Source: Caballeronia jiangsuensis
GTDB lineage: Bacteria > Pseudomonadota > Gammaproteobacteria > Burkholderiales > Burkholderiaceae
Direction of reading: 5' to 3'
Assembly (NCBI GenBank): GCA_000648925.1
Contig: JFHF01000010.1
Span: 1 to 64,000, forward strand
Length of the DNA stretch: 64,000 nucleotides
Below are positions 27,608 through 36,852 of the stretch, one piece after another (position 1 is the first letter of the stretch; every line of letters begins with the position of its first letter). Both the position numbers and the translations under genes were made by a program. Below the pieces are notes generated by a model that saw only the letters and a program-made list of their open reading frames with translations, was not told the DNA's origin and made no database searches.

Positions 27608-28855
27608 ATGTTTGACAGAGCCGAAAGTACCCTCGCCAATGTCGATCCCGAATTGCTCAAGGCGATCGAGCAGGAAAACCGCCGCCAGGAAGATCACATC
27701 GAGCTGATCGCGTCGGAAAACTACACGAGCCCGGCCGTGATGGCCGCGCAGGGCTCGCAACTCACGAACAAATACGCCGAAGGTTACCCGGGCAAGCGCT
27801 ACTACGGCGGCTGCGAATATGTCGACATCGTCGAGCAGCTCGCGATTGATCGCGTGAAGCAGCTCTTCGGCGCCGAAGCCGCGAACGTGCAGCCGAACTC
27901 CGGCTCGCAGGCCAATCAGGGCGTGTTCTTCGCCGTGCTCAGGCCGGGCGACACGATCATGGGCATGAGCCTCGCCGAAGGCGGTCATCTGACGCACGGC
28001 TCGCCGGTCAATGTGTCGGGCAAGTGGTTCAACGTGGTGAGCTACGGCCTGAACGAAGCCGAAGACATCGATTACGATAAGACCGAAGCGCTCGCCAAGG
28101 AACACAAGCCGAAGCTGATCGTCGCGGGCGCGTCGGCGTTTGCGCTGAAGATCGACTTCGAGCGTCTGTCGAAAATCGCGAAGAGCGTCGGCGCTTACTT
28201 CATGGTCGACATGGCGCACTACGCGGGTCTCGTCGCAGCGGGCGTGTATCCGAACCCGGTGCCGCACGCGGACTTCGTCACCACGACCACGCACAAGAGC
28301 CTGCGCGGCCCGCGCGGCGGCGTGATCCTGATGAAGGCCGAGTTCGAGAAGCAGATCAACTCGGCAATCTTCCCGGGCATTCAGGGCGGGCCGCTCATGC
28401 ACGTGATCGCCGCAAAGGCTGTCGCGTTCAAGGAAGCGCTGTCGCCGGAGTTCAAGACGTATCAGCAAGCCGTGATCGACAACGCGCGCGTGCTCGCGGA
28501 AACGCTGGTGAAGCGCGGCCTGCGCATCGTGTCGGGCCGCACGGAAAGTCATGTGATGCTCGTCGATCTGCGCGCCAAGAAGATCACCGGCAAGGCTGCC
28601 GAAGCCGCGCTCGGCGCCGCGCACATCACGGTCAACAAGAACGCCATTCCGAACGATCCGGAAAAGCCGTTCGTCACGAGCGGCGTGCGCCTCGGCTCGC
28701 CCGCGATGACCACGCGCGGCTTCGGCGTGAAGGAAGCGGAGATCGTCGGCAACCTGATCGCCGACGTGCTCGACAATCCGGAAGACCAGGCGACCATCGA
28801 GCGCGTGCGCGCGCAAGTGGCCGATCTGACCAAGCGTTTCCCGGTCTACCGTTAA
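27608..28855 (+). CDS. glyA: Serine hydroxymethyltransferase
   Basis: PLP enzyme converting serine and tetrahydrofolate to glycine and 5,10-methylene-THF, the main source of one-carbon units. It has 415 residues, the standard bacterial length. Motifs: [15 protein letters not shown] near residue 35, [11 protein letters not shown], and the PLP-lysine site [15 protein letters not shown] near residue 229. It is controlled by the ZTP riboswitch and promoter upstream. nrdR follows 18 bp downstream and probably shares the transcript. Confidence 0.98.
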   Translation: MFDRAESTLANVDPELLKAIEQENRRQEDHIELIASENYTSPAVMAAQGSQLTNKYAEGYPGKRYYGGCEYVDIVEQLAIDRVKQLFGAEAANVQPNSGSQANQGVFFAVLRPGDTIMGMSLAEGGHLTHGSPVNVSGKWFNVVSYGLNEAEDIDYDKTEALAKEHKPKLIVAGASAFALKIDFERLSKIAKSVGAYFMVDMAHYAGLVAAGVYPNPVPHADFVTTTTHKSLRGPRGGVILMKAEFEKQINSAIFPGIQGGPLMHVIAAKAVAFKEALSPEFKTYQQAVIDNARVLAETLVKRGLRIVSGRTESHVMLVDLRAKKITGKAAEAALGAAHITVNKNAIPNDPEKPFVTSGVRLGSPAMTTRGFGVKEAEIVGNLIADVLDNPEDQATIERVRAQVADLTKRFPVYR

Positions 28856-28873
28856 TTCGCGAGCCCAACGCCG

Positions 28874-29356
28874 ATGCGCTGCCCATTCTGCCGACACGAA
28901 GATACCCAGGTCGTGGATTCTCGCGTGTCGGAGGATGGCGCGGCCATTCGGCGGCGCAGGCGCTGTCCCTCGTGCGACAAGCGCTTCACAACGTATGAGC
29001 GTGTCGAACTGGCGCTGCCGTCCGTCGTCAAGAAGGACGGCAGCCGCACCGAGTTCGACCGTCGCAAGATCGTCGCGAGCATGCAGCTTGCGCTGAGAAA
29101 GCGCCCGGTTGCAGCCGACGCGATCGACGCCGCGGCGTCCCGCATCGAGTATCAGTTGCTCGGCAGCGGCGAGCGCGAAGTGCAGAGCGAACGTCTTGGC
29201 GAACTCGTGATGAACGAGTTGCGACAGCTCGATACCATCGCCTACGTGCGTTTCGCTTCCGTCTACAAGCGTTTCGAAGACGTCTCCGAATTCGAAGACG
29301 TGCTCGATGAATTTCGGCGTGCCGCGCCGAAGAAATCGACTTCGCGCAAGCGCTGA
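28874..29356 (+). CDS. nrdR: Transcriptional repressor NrdR
   Basis: A 160-residue nucleotide-sensing repressor of ribonucleotide reductase genes. An N-terminal zinc ribbon (CPFC at residues 3-6, CPSC at 31-34, with RRRRRC between) is followed by an ATP-cone domain from about 49 to 139 ([16 protein letters not shown]). The RKST-rich tail is short. It sits in its usual place after glyA. It binds NrdR boxes elsewhere; none is obvious in this window. Confidence 0.97.
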   Translation: MRCPFCRHEDTQVVDSRVSEDGAAIRRRRRCPSCDKRFTTYERVELALPSVVKKDGSRTEFDRRKIVASMQLALRKRPVAADAIDAAASRIEYQLLGSGEREVQSERLGELVMNELRQLDTIAYVRFASVYKRFEDVSEFEDVLDEFRRAAPKKSTSRKR

Positions 29357-29521
29357 TCCTTTCCGCATCGTTTCTCTCCCAAGCCTGAGTTCCTGACCTT
29401 CGCTCGCGCAGTGTGCCGGGCATCGGCTGGCGTGAACACTCGGCCATTCGGCTAATGGCGGCGCGCATTCCTTCTCGCTAGATTGCGTCTTTCGGCTCGA
29501 TTCGATCGATGAGGAATGCAG

Positions 29522-30064
29522 ATGTTCAACGCTTCAAATCAAGGTTTCACGCTCGTCGAACTGTGCGTGGTGCTCGCCGTGATGGCGATCCTCGCGACGT
29601 TCGCCGCGCCGTCGTTCATCGCCTGGCAGGTGCGCGATCAGGTCGATGCGCGGGTGCGCTCGCTCTTTTCCACGCTTTCGCTTGCGCGTGCCGAATCGGT
29701 CAGGCGCGGCGCGCGCGTCACGCTATGCCGGATCGACGCGTCGCGTCGTTGCCTCGCGGCGGGTCGAAGCTGCGAGGCCGGCGTCACGGACTGGTCGTGC
29801 GGATGGGGCGTGTTCGTCGATCGAGACGGTGTTTCGACGCTTCTGCGCATGCAGCCGGCGATGACGTCGGTCGCCATCGCCGCGACGTCGACCGAACTGT
29901 CGTTCACGCCGCCCGCGGGGCAGGTGATCGGCGGATTCCGCAGCTTCGATTTCGCCCCGCGCGGCGCCGATTCCGCCGCGAATTCCGCGTCGCGCCGATG
30001 CATACGGCTCGCGTCAGGCGGCCGGGCGCGCATGACGCAGGGCGGTTGCGGAGCGTCGGCATGA
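29522..30064 (+). CDS. fimT: Type IV minor pilin, FimT/GspH family
   Basis: A 180-residue prepilin-like protein. A short leader ends in QG followed by FTLVELCVVLAVMAILATFA, the class III prepilin signature with Glu5. A GspH/FimT domain with Cys pairs (TLCRIDASRRCLAAGRSCEAG, read across) follows. The ATG at 29522 is preferred because gagga lies 6 nt before it; an ATG at 29516 directly abuts that site. First gene of a five-gene minor pilin operon with 4-bp overlaps. Minor pilins prime pilus assembly and can bind DNA or surfaces. Confidence 0.85.
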   Translation: MFNASNQGFTLVELCVVLAVMAILATFAAPSFIAWQVRDQVDARVRSLFSTLSLARAESVRRGARVTLCRIDASRRCLAAGRSCEAGVTDWSCGWGVFVDRDGVSTLLRMQPAMTSVAIAATSTELSFTPPAGQVIGGFRSFDFAPRGADSAANSASRRCIRLASGGRARMTQGGCGASA

Positions 30065-30444
30065 AGCGCGCGCAATGCGGCGACTCGCTGATCGAAGTGA
30101 TGATCGCGCTTGCGCTCACGGCCGTGACCGCGCTCGGGCTGGTCGCGGTGCAGAGCGCGCTGGCGCGCGGCGAGCGGGCGGCGCTGCTGCGGGAGCGCGC
30201 GGCGCTCATCGCGGATTCGGTCGCGGAGGGCGTGCGCAGCGATGCGGATCGCACGGCGATCGTGCCGCAATGGCAGGCGAGGGCGTCGTCGATGCTGCCG
30301 GCGGGCGACGTCGCGGTGCTCGATCGCGCCGACGGCGTGCACATCGCGACGGTCAGCTGGCGCGCCGACGACCGGTCCGATCCGTGCCCCGAGCCGCTCG
30401 CCAGGCCGCTCACGTCGTGCATTTCGGTGGCGTTCGCGCGATGA
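30061..30444 (+). CDS. pilV: Type IV minor pilin, PilV-like
   Basis: A 127-residue protein starting MKRAQCGDSLIEVMIALALT, i.e. a prepilin peptidase site G-DSLIE with Glu5 and a hydrophobic helix (about 8-32). The C-terminal domain is short, with a Cys pair (DPCPEPLARPLTSC). Its ATG overlaps the fimT stop by 4 bp (ATGA), so translation is coupled. PilV was chosen over other minor pilins on position and the DSLIEVM signature, which PilV proteins commonly show. Confidence 0.8.
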   Translation: MKRAQCGDSLIEVMIALALTAVTALGLVAVQSALARGERAALLRERAALIADSVAEGVRSDADRTAIVPQWQARASSMLPAGDVAVLDRADGVHIATVSWRADDRSDPCPEPLARPLTSCISVAFAR

Positions 30445-31229
30445 CTCCGCGCCTCTTCGCATCGCGCGGCCATACGCTGCTGGAGATGACGATCGCGCTC
30501 GCGCTCGGCATTTTGATCGTGAGCGCGTCGCTGGCGCTTTATCGGGCGCAGCGCGTCGCGTTCGAGCGCGCCACTGACGCCGCGCGCATCCACGACGCCG
30601 GATCGATTGCGCTCGACATGCTCGGCCAGCAAATCCAGATGGCGGGATTCGCATCGAACCTCGGCCCCGCCGTCGACGCATCGATCTTCGGTTGCGCGCA
30701 AGGCCGCGTCGTCGGCGCGGAGACGGCTGCCTCGTGCGAAGCGCTCGCGAGCCATTCGGACGGCATGCAGATCCGCTATTTCGCCGACGTCGTGTCCTCC
30801 TGGGCGTCGAGCGGCGGCGTGCCGACGGATTGCATCGGCCAGACCGTCTCCGATGCTTTCGTCACCAACCGCTTCTATGCAAAGGCCGGCAGTTCCTCCG
30901 GCGAACCCGAGCTTTACTGCGAGGGCGGCGGCAGACAGGCGCAACCCGTCGTCGAAGGAATCGAACGGTTTCGGGTGATGTACTGGCTGACAGGCTCGCC
31001 ATCGGCGCTGGACGCGTCGGCGGTCGCGCGCGAGCGCTGGCGCGATGCCTACGCCGCCGATATCTGCGTGCTCGTGCGCGGTTTCGCCACGCAGACGAAG
31101 CGCAGAACGAATTACATCGACTGCACCGGCGCGCCCGCTTTCGCCGACGACGGCCGCGCGCGTCAGACGTTCTGGCGGCGCGTCGCGATTCGCAATGCGC
31201 CGGCGAGCGCATTCGGAGACGCGCGATGA
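30441..31229 (+). CDS. pilW: Type IV minor pilin, PilW-like
   Basis: A 262-residue protein with a G-HTLLEMTIALALGILIVSAS prepilin motif and a large C-terminal domain (IQMAGF, DGMQIRYFAD, GIERFRVMYWL) as in PilW. PilW is usually the largest of the minor pilins, matching its size here. Four cysteines could form disulfides. The ATG overlaps the pilV stop by 4 bp. Confidence 0.83.
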   Translation: MTPRLFASRGHTLLEMTIALALGILIVSASLALYRAQRVAFERATDAARIHDAGSIALDMLGQQIQMAGFASNLGPAVDASIFGCAQGRVVGAETAASCEALASHSDGMQIRYFADVVSSWASSGGVPTDCIGQTVSDAFVTNRFYAKAGSSSGEPELYCEGGGRQAQPVVEGIERFRVMYWLTGSPSALDASAVARERWRDAYAADICVLVRGFATQTKRRTNYIDCTGAPAFADDGRARQTFWRRVAIRNAPASAFGDAR

Positions 31230-31711
31230 AGCGCCGTTCACGTTCGAGCGGCGCCACGTTGCCAATCGTCCTGATTCTTGCCGCGATGATGCTGGTCACC
31301 GCGAGCGCATGGCTCCAGACATCGCTCGTGGCGGCACGCGCGGCCATTGCGACGCGCGAGCGCGTGCAGGCCTTCCATGCAGCGGACAGCGCGCTCATCC
31401 GATGCAGCCGAATGCTGGCGCTCGCGTTGCCTGCGACGAGCGCATCGCCGAACGACGAACCGTCGCGATGGCGCCTGAAGGCATCGTTCGAAGGACCGTC
31501 CGCCGCCGCGATCGCGCCGTTCGCCTCGTGGCCGTACGCGCGCCGCGCGCCGCAGTGCCTGATCGAAGCATGGACGGCCACGTCCTTTCTGATCACCGCG
31601 CGCGGTTTCGGCGCGATGCCGGATTCCGAAGCCTGGCTACAGCTTCGGATCGAGGTTGCCGACGGCACGAGCACAAGTCACTGGCGGCGCGTCGTCGCCC
31701 GGCCGTTTTGA
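31226..31711 (+). CDS. pilX: Type IV minor pilin assembly protein, PilX-like
   Basis: A 161-residue protein with a single N-terminal hydrophobic helix (G-ATLPIVLILAAMMLVTAS) lacking Glu5, then the FHAADSALIRCSRML motif. The helix plus a following QAFHAAD/AE motif is the hallmark of PilX. The start overlaps the pilW stop by 4 bp. The domain is compact, and no pilY1 gene follows, unlike in the full pilVWXY1E clusters of Pseudomonas. Confidence 0.8.
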   Translation: MKRRSRSSGATLPIVLILAAMMLVTASAWLQTSLVAARAAIATRERVQAFHAADSALIRCSRMLALALPATSASPNDEPSRWRLKASFEGPSAAAIAPFASWPYARRAPQCLIEAWTATSFLITARGFGAMPDSEAWLQLRIEVADGTSTSHWRRVVARPF

Positions 31712-31720
31712 AGGATCGAC

Positions 31721-32173
31721 ATGAAAGAGAAAGGCTTCAGCCTGCTTGAATTGATGATTGCGCTGGCCGTCGCGGCGATCATCGCGAGTTTCGCCGTTCC
31801 CGCGTATCGGACGCATGTGGCGAAGGCGCATCGGGTCGATGCCGCGTCGGCGTTGACGCGGGCGGTTCAGTTCGTCGAAACGGCGCGGCTCGCGCACACA
31901 TCGGAGAGTATGGATGCCACCACGCTGAGCGCAGGACTCGATCAGGCGCCTTTGAACGGCGCGCCGGTGTATCGCGTGGCCGTGCTGGCGGAATCGCCGA
32001 CGAACGGCGGCTACGCGATCGAAGCCGTGCCCATCGCGCAGGGCCCGATGTACGACGACGGCTGCGGCGCGTTCGTCATCGACGCCACCGGACTGCGCTG
32101 GAATCACGCCCCCGGCACGACCGATCCGCTCGATGCGGCACAGTCGGCGGCGTGCTGGGCGGGAAAGGGCTGA
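31721..32173 (+). CDS. pilE: Type IV pilin-like protein, PilE-type
   Basis: A 150-residue prepilin with leader MKEKG and mature start FSLLELMIALAVAAIIASFA including Glu5. A PilE-like domain follows with the Cys pair GCGAFVID ... AACWAGKG at the C-terminus, a D-region style disulfide loop. Last gene of the minor-pilin operon, 9 bp after pilX. Whether it is a major or minor pilin cannot be told; the genes for the motor and secretin are not in the window. Confidence 0.82.
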   Translation: MKEKGFSLLELMIALAVAAIIASFAVPAYRTHVAKAHRVDAASALTRAVQFVETARLAHTSESMDATTLSAGLDQAPLNGAPVYRVAVLAESPTNGGYAIEAVPIAQGPMYDDGCGAFVIDATGLRWNHAPGTTDPLDAAQSAACWAGKG

Positions 32174-32181
32174 TGCCGACG

Positions 32182-32679
32182 TCAGAACACGGTCGGATCG
32201 GCGGTGTCGCTGGGCGTGTCGGGCGCGGCGGTCTTCATCTGCTGATAGATGCGCCAGCCTTCCCATCCGGCGAGCGCGAGGCCGCCCCATTTGAGCACGG
32301 GCTTCGCGCTGCGCAGCAGCTTCGTTCGCACCGGCTTGGTGAGCACGAGCGAGGCGACCGAGCCGACGATCGGATACTGCTTGAGCAGCACGCCGATATT
32401 GCCCGAGCCGAGCAGTGAACCGAGGATGCCGCCGATTCCGCCCGGCGATGCGCGGCGCTTGCCCCACCGGCGCCCGCCGCCGCCCGGCATCAGAAAGCGC
32501 AGGAAACTGAAGTGCGTGACCGACGCGCGCAAATCATGCGTGGCCTGCCGCATTTCCATGCGCTCGACATCCGCACGGGCGATCAGCAGTTCCTTGCGCA
32601 GCGCGCGCATGTGCGGCGTGCGCAGTTTCTGCATTTTGTCGCGCTTGGGCGCTCTGAAGGTATCGTCGTTTTGGCTCAT
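32182..32679 (-). CDS. DUF3318-type protein of the YqjD/YqjE/YqjK group
   Basis: A 165-residue basic protein starting with a KRDKMQKLRTPHMRALRKELL helix and RADVERMEMRQATHDLRASV, followed by a Gly/Arg-rich segment (PGGGGRRWGKRR). A weakly hydrophobic region (YPIVGSVASLVL, LKWGGLALAGWEGWRIY) comes near the C-terminus. Judged from memory this is the DUF3318 family common in Burkholderia, placed next to holin-like YqjE and DUF883 genes. Function unknown; probably inner-membrane associated. It lies 8 bp from the convergent pilE stop, with no clear terminator between them. Confidence 0.75.
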   Translation of the reverse strand: MSQNDDTFRAPKRDKMQKLRTPHMRALRKELLIARADVERMEMRQATHDLRASVTHFSFLRFLMPGGGGRRWGKRRASPGGIGGILGSLLGSGNIGVLLKQYPIVGSVASLVLTKPVRTKLLRSAKPVLKWGGLALAGWEGWRIYQQMKTAAPDTPSDTADPTVF

Positions 32680-32700
32680 GGCTTATGTCGGGCGCGGAGA

Positions 32701-33081
32701 TCAGCGGAACGTGTCGCGGTCTTTGCGGAATTCGGTGAGCGTGTCGTCGAACATGTTCGGCGCATCGCGCAGATTGCTGCGAGCGCGCAGACCGCATGCG
32801 ATTGCAATCAGCGCATACAGAAGTGTGATGCCGCCGAGCGCCTGCCAGCGATACGTATCCCAGAAGAAGATGGCGATCAGCACCGTCAGCGAGATGAGCG
32901 CCATCATCGCGAGCATCATGGCGGCGAGCCCGAGGAAAAGCACGCCGATGAGCCGCTCCTTTTCCTCCTGAAGCTCGATGCCGATGAGTTCAAGGCGCGT
33001 CTCGAAGATGGCGAAGGCGGAGCTCAGAATGCGTCGCAGCGGTCCGGGGGACGATTGCTGCGTGGGCCTATCGGTCGTCAT
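32701..33081 (-). CDS. YqjE-like phage-holin-family membrane protein
   Basis: A 126-residue protein. An amphipathic N-terminus (FAIFETRLELIGIELQEEKERL, read across) is followed by two adjacent transmembrane segments (LFLGLAAMMLAMMALISLTVLI and ALGGITLLYALIAIACGL). This is the Actino holin III/YqjE pattern. In E. coli, YqjE and YqjD are stationary-phase inner-membrane proteins. It sits between the DUF3318 and DUF883 genes on the same strand. Confidence 0.82.
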   Translation of the reverse strand: MTTDRPTQQSSPGPLRRILSSAFAIFETRLELIGIELQEEKERLIGVLFLGLAAMMLAMMALISLTVLIAIFFWDTYRWQALGGITLLYALIAIACGLRARSNLRDAPNMFDDTLTEFRKDRDTFR

Positions 33082-33262
33082 GGCTTGAATGCGAGAAGCG
33101 CGTTGTTGCCGCTTTTTTTGTGGGTCCGGTCGGCGCGTGAAGCGGCCGGCCGGTGCGAGTGTCGAGCCGCGCGCCCGGGCAAGGCGCTCGCGGTTCGGTC
33201 CAGCGGGACCGCGACAAGAAGCGGGTTAGCAATCCGCGGGCCATTGACCCGGCAAGACGGCT

Positions 33263-33565
33263 TTATTTGCGGTTGATCAGAAGCCCGATCACCATGCCGA
33301 GTCCCGCCGCAATGCCGATGGACGCCCATGGATGCTCGTGCACGTAATCGTCGGTGGCGCGCGCGGCTTTCTTGCCTCGCTCGATCACGACGACCTGCGC
33401 ATCCGCGGCTTTTTCCTTCGCTTGCTTCAGGCGGGTGAGGGCTGTCTCGCGCAATTCGGAAGCGCGTTCACCGGTGGCGGTAGCAGCTTGCTTCAAGAGA
33501 TCTTCGGCGTCAGCGAGTACAGATTTGATATCCGACATGAATCGCTCCTTGTTGATTTCTGACAT
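33263..33565 (-). CDS. DUF883 (ElaB/YqjD) membrane-anchored ribosome-binding-type protein
   Basis: A 100-residue protein. A helical, charged N-terminal part (SDIKSVLADAEDLLKQAA, RLKQAKEKAADAQ) is followed by the conserved DYVHEHPWASIGIAAGLGMVIG segment, giving one C-terminal transmembrane helix with the LLINRK end. ElaB/YqjD proteins tether ribosomes to the inner membrane in stationary phase. The ATG at 33565 has ggag 6 nt upstream and fits the family N-terminus (MSEINKE). An internal ATG at 33538 also has a strong aaggag and could give a shorter form. 180 bp without recognisable content separate it from the YqjE gene. Confidence 0.88.
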   Translation of the reverse strand: MSEINKERFMSDIKSVLADAEDLLKQAATATGERASELRETALTRLKQAKEKAADAQVVVIERGKKAARATDDYVHEHPWASIGIAAGLGMVIGLLINRK

Positions 33566-33769
33566 AAAAGGCTCCAATCGGTAAGGCTACGGGCATCGTA
33601 ACCAAAGATGGGATCGCTGACGAGGAGGCGTGCAACCTGTCGCGCGGAATTACGCAGGTTCCGTTCCAGTCGCTCGCGCCTCGACGATGCATGGACATCG
33701 TCTGAAATGGATACGATCTGACCCGTAAAAGTTTCAGGCGCGTATCGAAAGTTACAAACGGCGCAAAGA

Positions 33770-33802
33770 CAAAGGGCCGACGCAACCGCGCCGGCCCTTC
33801 CC
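33770..33802 (-). terminator. Terminator downstream of gcdH
   Basis: Minus-strand stem aagggccgg / cggccctt with a loop of about 12 nt, followed by a T-containing tail (tgtctttg). The stem is imperfect and the U-tract weak. The DNA from 33578 to 33769 shows no gene. Confidence 0.6.
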
Positions 33803-33821
33803 GATTGTGAACTACGCTCGT

Positions 33822-35012
33822 TCAGAAGAACGCCTGAATGCCCGTCTGTGCGCGGCCGAGAATGAGCGCGTGGATATCGTGCGTGCCTTCGTACGTGTTG
33901 ACCACTTCGAGATTAACGAGGTGACGCGCGACGCCGAATTCATCGGAGATGCCGTTGCCGCCGAGCATGTCGCGCGCGAGCCGGGCGATATCGAGCGCCT
34001 TGCCGCATGAATTACGCTTCATGATCGACGTGATCTCGACAGCCGCCGTGCCTTCGTCCTTCATGCGTCCGAGGCGCAGCACGCCTTGCAGGCCGAGCGT
34101 GATTTCCGTCTGCATGTCGGCGAGTTTCTTCTGGATCAACTGGTTCGCCGCGAGCGGCCGGCCGAACTGCTTGCGGTCCAGCGTGTATTGCCGCGCCGTG
34201 TGCCAGCACGCTTCGGCCGCGCCGAGCGCGCCCCACGAAATACCGTAACGCGCCGAGTTCAGGCAGGTGAACGGGCCCTTGAGCCCGCGCACGTCCGGCA
34301 GGATGTTCTCTTCGGGGACGAACACTTCGTCCATCACGATTTCGCCGGTGATCGACGCGCGCAAGCCGACCTTGCCGTGAATCGCCGGCGCCGACAAACC
34401 CTTCCAGCCTTTCTCCAGGATGAAACCGCGAATCTCGTCGCGGCCGTCTTCCTCCAGCTTCGCCCAGACGACGAACACGTCCGCGATCGGCGAGTTCGAA
34501 ATCCACATCTTCGTGCCGGAGAGCGAAAAGCCGTTCTGCACTTTCTTCGCGCGCGTCGTCATGCTGGCCGGATCGGAACCCGCGTTCGGCTCGGTGAGTC
34601 CGAAGCAGCCGATCCATTCGCCGCGCGCGAGTTTCGGCAGATATTTTTCCTTCTGCGCCTCGCTGCCGAAGGTGTTGATCGGCACCATCACGAGCGACGA
34701 TTGCACCGACATCATCGAGCGATAACCCGAATCCACGCGCTCGACTTCGCGCGCGATCAGGCCGTAGCACACGTAGTTGAGGCCCGGACCGCCGTATTGC
34801 TCGGGGATCGTCGGCCCGAGCAGACCCAGTTCGCCCATTTCGCGGAAGATCGCCGGATCGGTCTTTTCCTCGCGAAACGCCTGCATCACGCGCGGCTGCA
34901 GCTTGTCCTGCGCGTAAGCGCGCGCGGCGTCGCGCACCATGCGTTCGTCTTCGGTCAGTTGCTGATCCAGCAAGAGCGGATCTTCCCAGTTGAATCGGGC
35001 GGCGTCGGCCAT
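33822..35012 (-). CDS. gcdH: Glutaryl-CoA dehydrogenase
   Basis: FAD-dependent acyl-CoA dehydrogenase of 396 residues that oxidises and decarboxylates glutaryl-CoA to crotonyl-CoA in lysine, hydroxylysine and tryptophan breakdown. Visible are [15 protein letters not shown] (FAD/substrate site), [18 protein letters not shown], and the C-terminal [20 protein letters not shown], in which the Glu is the catalytic base of this subfamily. The N-terminus [19 protein letters not shown] is typical of GcdH. It is divergent from an IclR regulator that probably controls it. Confidence 0.94.
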   Translation of the reverse strand: MADAARFNWEDPLLLDQQLTEDERMVRDAARAYAQDKLQPRVMQAFREEKTDPAIFREMGELGLLGPTIPEQYGGPGLNYVCYGLIAREVERVDSGYRSMMSVQSSLVMVPINTFGSEAQKEKYLPKLARGEWIGCFGLTEPNAGSDPASMTTRAKKVQNGFSLSGTKMWISNSPIADVFVVWAKLEEDGRDEIRGFILEKGWKGLSAPAIHGKVGLRASITGEIVMDEVFVPEENILPDVRGLKGPFTCLNSARYGISWGALGAAEACWHTARQYTLDRKQFGRPLAANQLIQKKLADMQTEITLGLQGVLRLGRMKDEGTAAVEITSIMKRNSCGKALDIARLARDMLGGNGISDEFGVARHLVNLEVVNTYEGTHDIHALILGRAQTGIQAFF

Positions 35013-35118
35013 GTGCTATCTCCTGATTTCATCGAAAAGCGCCGGAAGCGTGTCGGGATCCATGCAGTCTGTCCGTTCCGCCGGCGCGCGAGGCGCTTGA
35101 CATGAGTTCCGCTAAGCG

Positions 35119-35129
35119 AAACAATGTTT
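35119..35129. promoter_or_regulatory. Candidate operator between gcdH and the IclR gene
   Basis: A perfect 11-bp palindrome, aaacaatgttt, lies in the 146-bp divergent region between gcdH and the IclR-family gene. IclR-type regulators commonly bind short palindromes in such places. No experiment backs this particular site. Confidence 0.4.
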
Positions 35130-35158
35130 TGCAAATTCAGTTTGGAGTTTATCACCCG

Positions 35159-35959
35159 ATGCCAGCCGATTCCAACCGAAATTCAGCGTCGATTTCATCG
35201 CGCCATCTATCGTCCGAGGAGATCGACGAGCGCAAGTTCGTCGTCGCACTCGCGCGCGGGCTCGATTTGCTGCGCGCGTTCCGTCCGGGCGAGTCGCTGT
35301 TGGGCAATCGCGATTTCGTCGACCGCACCGGTTTGCCGAAGGCGACCGTGAACCGTCTCGCCTACACGCTGACGACGCTCGGCTATCTGCGCTTCGATGA
35401 ACCCGCGGGCAAATACGCGCTCGACACGGGCGTGCTGTCGCTCGGTTTCACGTTGCTTGCGGGCGCCGACACGCTGGAACTCGCCCGCCCGCACATGCGC
35501 GCGCTCGCGAGGGAGATCGGCGCGGCGGTATCGCTCGGCTGCCGCGACGGGTTCGACATGATCTATCTCGAAACCATCCGCAGCGAGACCGCGCTGACGC
35601 TCGGCCTTGCGCCCGGCTCGCGCCTGTCGATGCTCACGAGTTCGATGGGCCGCGCGTATCTCGCCGTGCAGGAACCGGCGGCGCGCGAGGCGCTGTTCGA
35701 CGAACTCGGGAAGAACGAAGGCGAGGAAAAGGTCGATGCCGCCCGCCGCGCGATCGAGGATTTCGCGCGTGACGGCTGCTGCTATTCGTTCCGCGACTGG
35801 CACGACGACGTCAACGCCATCGCCGCGCCGTTTCGCGATCTGCGCAACGGACGCTGGCTCGTGCTGTCGAGCAGTGGCCCGGCGTCGTCGATGGACGAGG
35901 TGTATTTTCGCGAGACGATCGGCCCGAGGCTGAAGGCGCTGGCCGCGCGTCTCGCCTGA
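35159..35959 (+). CDS. IclR-family transcriptional regulator
   Basis: A 266-residue regulator. The N-terminal winged helix-turn-helix (about residues 20-80) includes ALARGLDLLRAFRPGES and RTGLPKATVNRLAYTLTTLG. The C-terminal IclR effector domain follows (about 95-260) with the AVSLGCRDGFDMIYLE and SSMGRAYLA segments. The ATG at 35159 was chosen; an ATG at 35102 would start inside the divergent promoter region. It probably regulates gcdH, 146 bp away on the opposite strand, with a glutarate-related effector. This is inferred from position. Confidence 0.88.
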   Translation: MPADSNRNSASISSRHLSSEEIDERKFVVALARGLDLLRAFRPGESLLGNRDFVDRTGLPKATVNRLAYTLTTLGYLRFDEPAGKYALDTGVLSLGFTLLAGADTLELARPHMRALAREIGAAVSLGCRDGFDMIYLETIRSETALTLGLAPGSRLSMLTSSMGRAYLAVQEPAAREALFDELGKNEGEEKVDAARRAIEDFARDGCCYSFRDWHDDVNAIAAPFRDLRNGRWLVLSSSGPASSMDEVYFRETIGPRLKALAARLA

Positions 35960-35963
35960 AGCT

Positions 35964-36839
35964 TCAAAGCACCGTGCGGACGTGCCAAAGCTCCGGAAAC
36001 AGCACGACATCGAGCATCTTGCGCAGATAAGACGCGCCCGCCGTCCCGCCCGTGCCGCCCTTGAAGCCGATGATGCGCTCCACCGTCGTCACATGCCGGA
36101 AGCGCCATTGCCGGAACGCGTCTTCCAGATCGACGAGCTCTTCGGCCATCTCGTATAAGTCCCAGTGATGCGACGGATCGCGATACACCGCGAGCCACGC
36201 CGCCTCGACGGACGGATCGTGCGTCGTCGGCTGCGACCAGTCGCGATTCAGGCGCGCCGGATCGATCTCGAAGCCGCGCCGGGCGAGCAGGCGGATCACT
36301 TCGTCGTAGAAGGAGGGCGCTTCGAGCGTCTCGCGCACCTGTTCGAGAATTTCCGGGCGATGCTCATGCGGCTTGAGCATCTGCACATTCTTGTTGCCGA
36401 GCATGAACTCGATCTGCCGATACTGATGCGACTGAAATCCCGACGACTGCCCGAGGTACGGGCGCATCGCGGTGTATTCGGAGGGCGTCATCGTCGCGAG
36501 GACGTTCCACGCCTGCACCAGTTGCTCGAAGATGCGCGACACGCGCGCGAGCATCTTGAACGCGGGCGGCAGTTCGTCGCGATGCACGGCCGCCAGCGCC
36601 GCGCGCAATTCGTAGAGCGCGAGCTTCATCCATAACTCGCTCGTCTGATGCTGCACGATGAACAGCATCTCGTTGTAATCCGGCGAGAGCGGATGCTGCG
36701 CGTTCAAGATCGAATCGAGGCCGAGGTAGTCGCCGTAGCTCATCGAATCGGAGAAATCGAGCTTGGCGTCGTGCCAGCCTTTTTCCTGCGTTGCGGCCGG
36801 TGCGCCGTGGCCGAAAGGGCAGCCTTGTGTATTGCTCAT
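35964..36839 (-). CDS. kynA: Tryptophan 2,3-dioxygenase
   Basis: Haem enzyme opening the indole ring of L-tryptophan to N-formylkynurenine. It has 291 residues. Signatures are [20 protein letters not shown], the active-site [36 protein letters not shown], and the haem-proximal region near the C-terminus with [15 protein letters not shown]. Last gene of the kynB-kynU-kynA operon, 13 bp after kynU. The 3' end faces the IclR gene with only 4 bp between the stops. Confidence 0.97.
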   Translation of the reverse strand: MSNTQGCPFGHGAPAATQEKGWHDAKLDFSDSMSYGDYLGLDSILNAQHPLSPDYNEMLFIVQHQTSELWMKLALYELRAALAAVHRDELPPAFKMLARVSRIFEQLVQAWNVLATMTPSEYTAMRPYLGQSSGFQSHQYRQIEFMLGNKNVQMLKPHEHRPEILEQVRETLEAPSFYDEVIRLLARRGFEIDPARLNRDWSQPTTHDPSVEAAWLAVYRDPSHHWDLYEMAEELVDLEDAFRQWRFRHVTTVERIIGFKGGTGGTAGASYLRKMLDVVLFPELWHVRTVL

Positions 36840-36852
36840 GTCGACGTTCCTC

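Noticed and set aside
26402..29368. Very long minus-strand frame running through glyA and nrdR into the SDR gene
   Set aside because: Only its last 248 codons encode a protein (the SDR). The rest is antisense to glyA and nrdR and an artefact of high G+C third positions.
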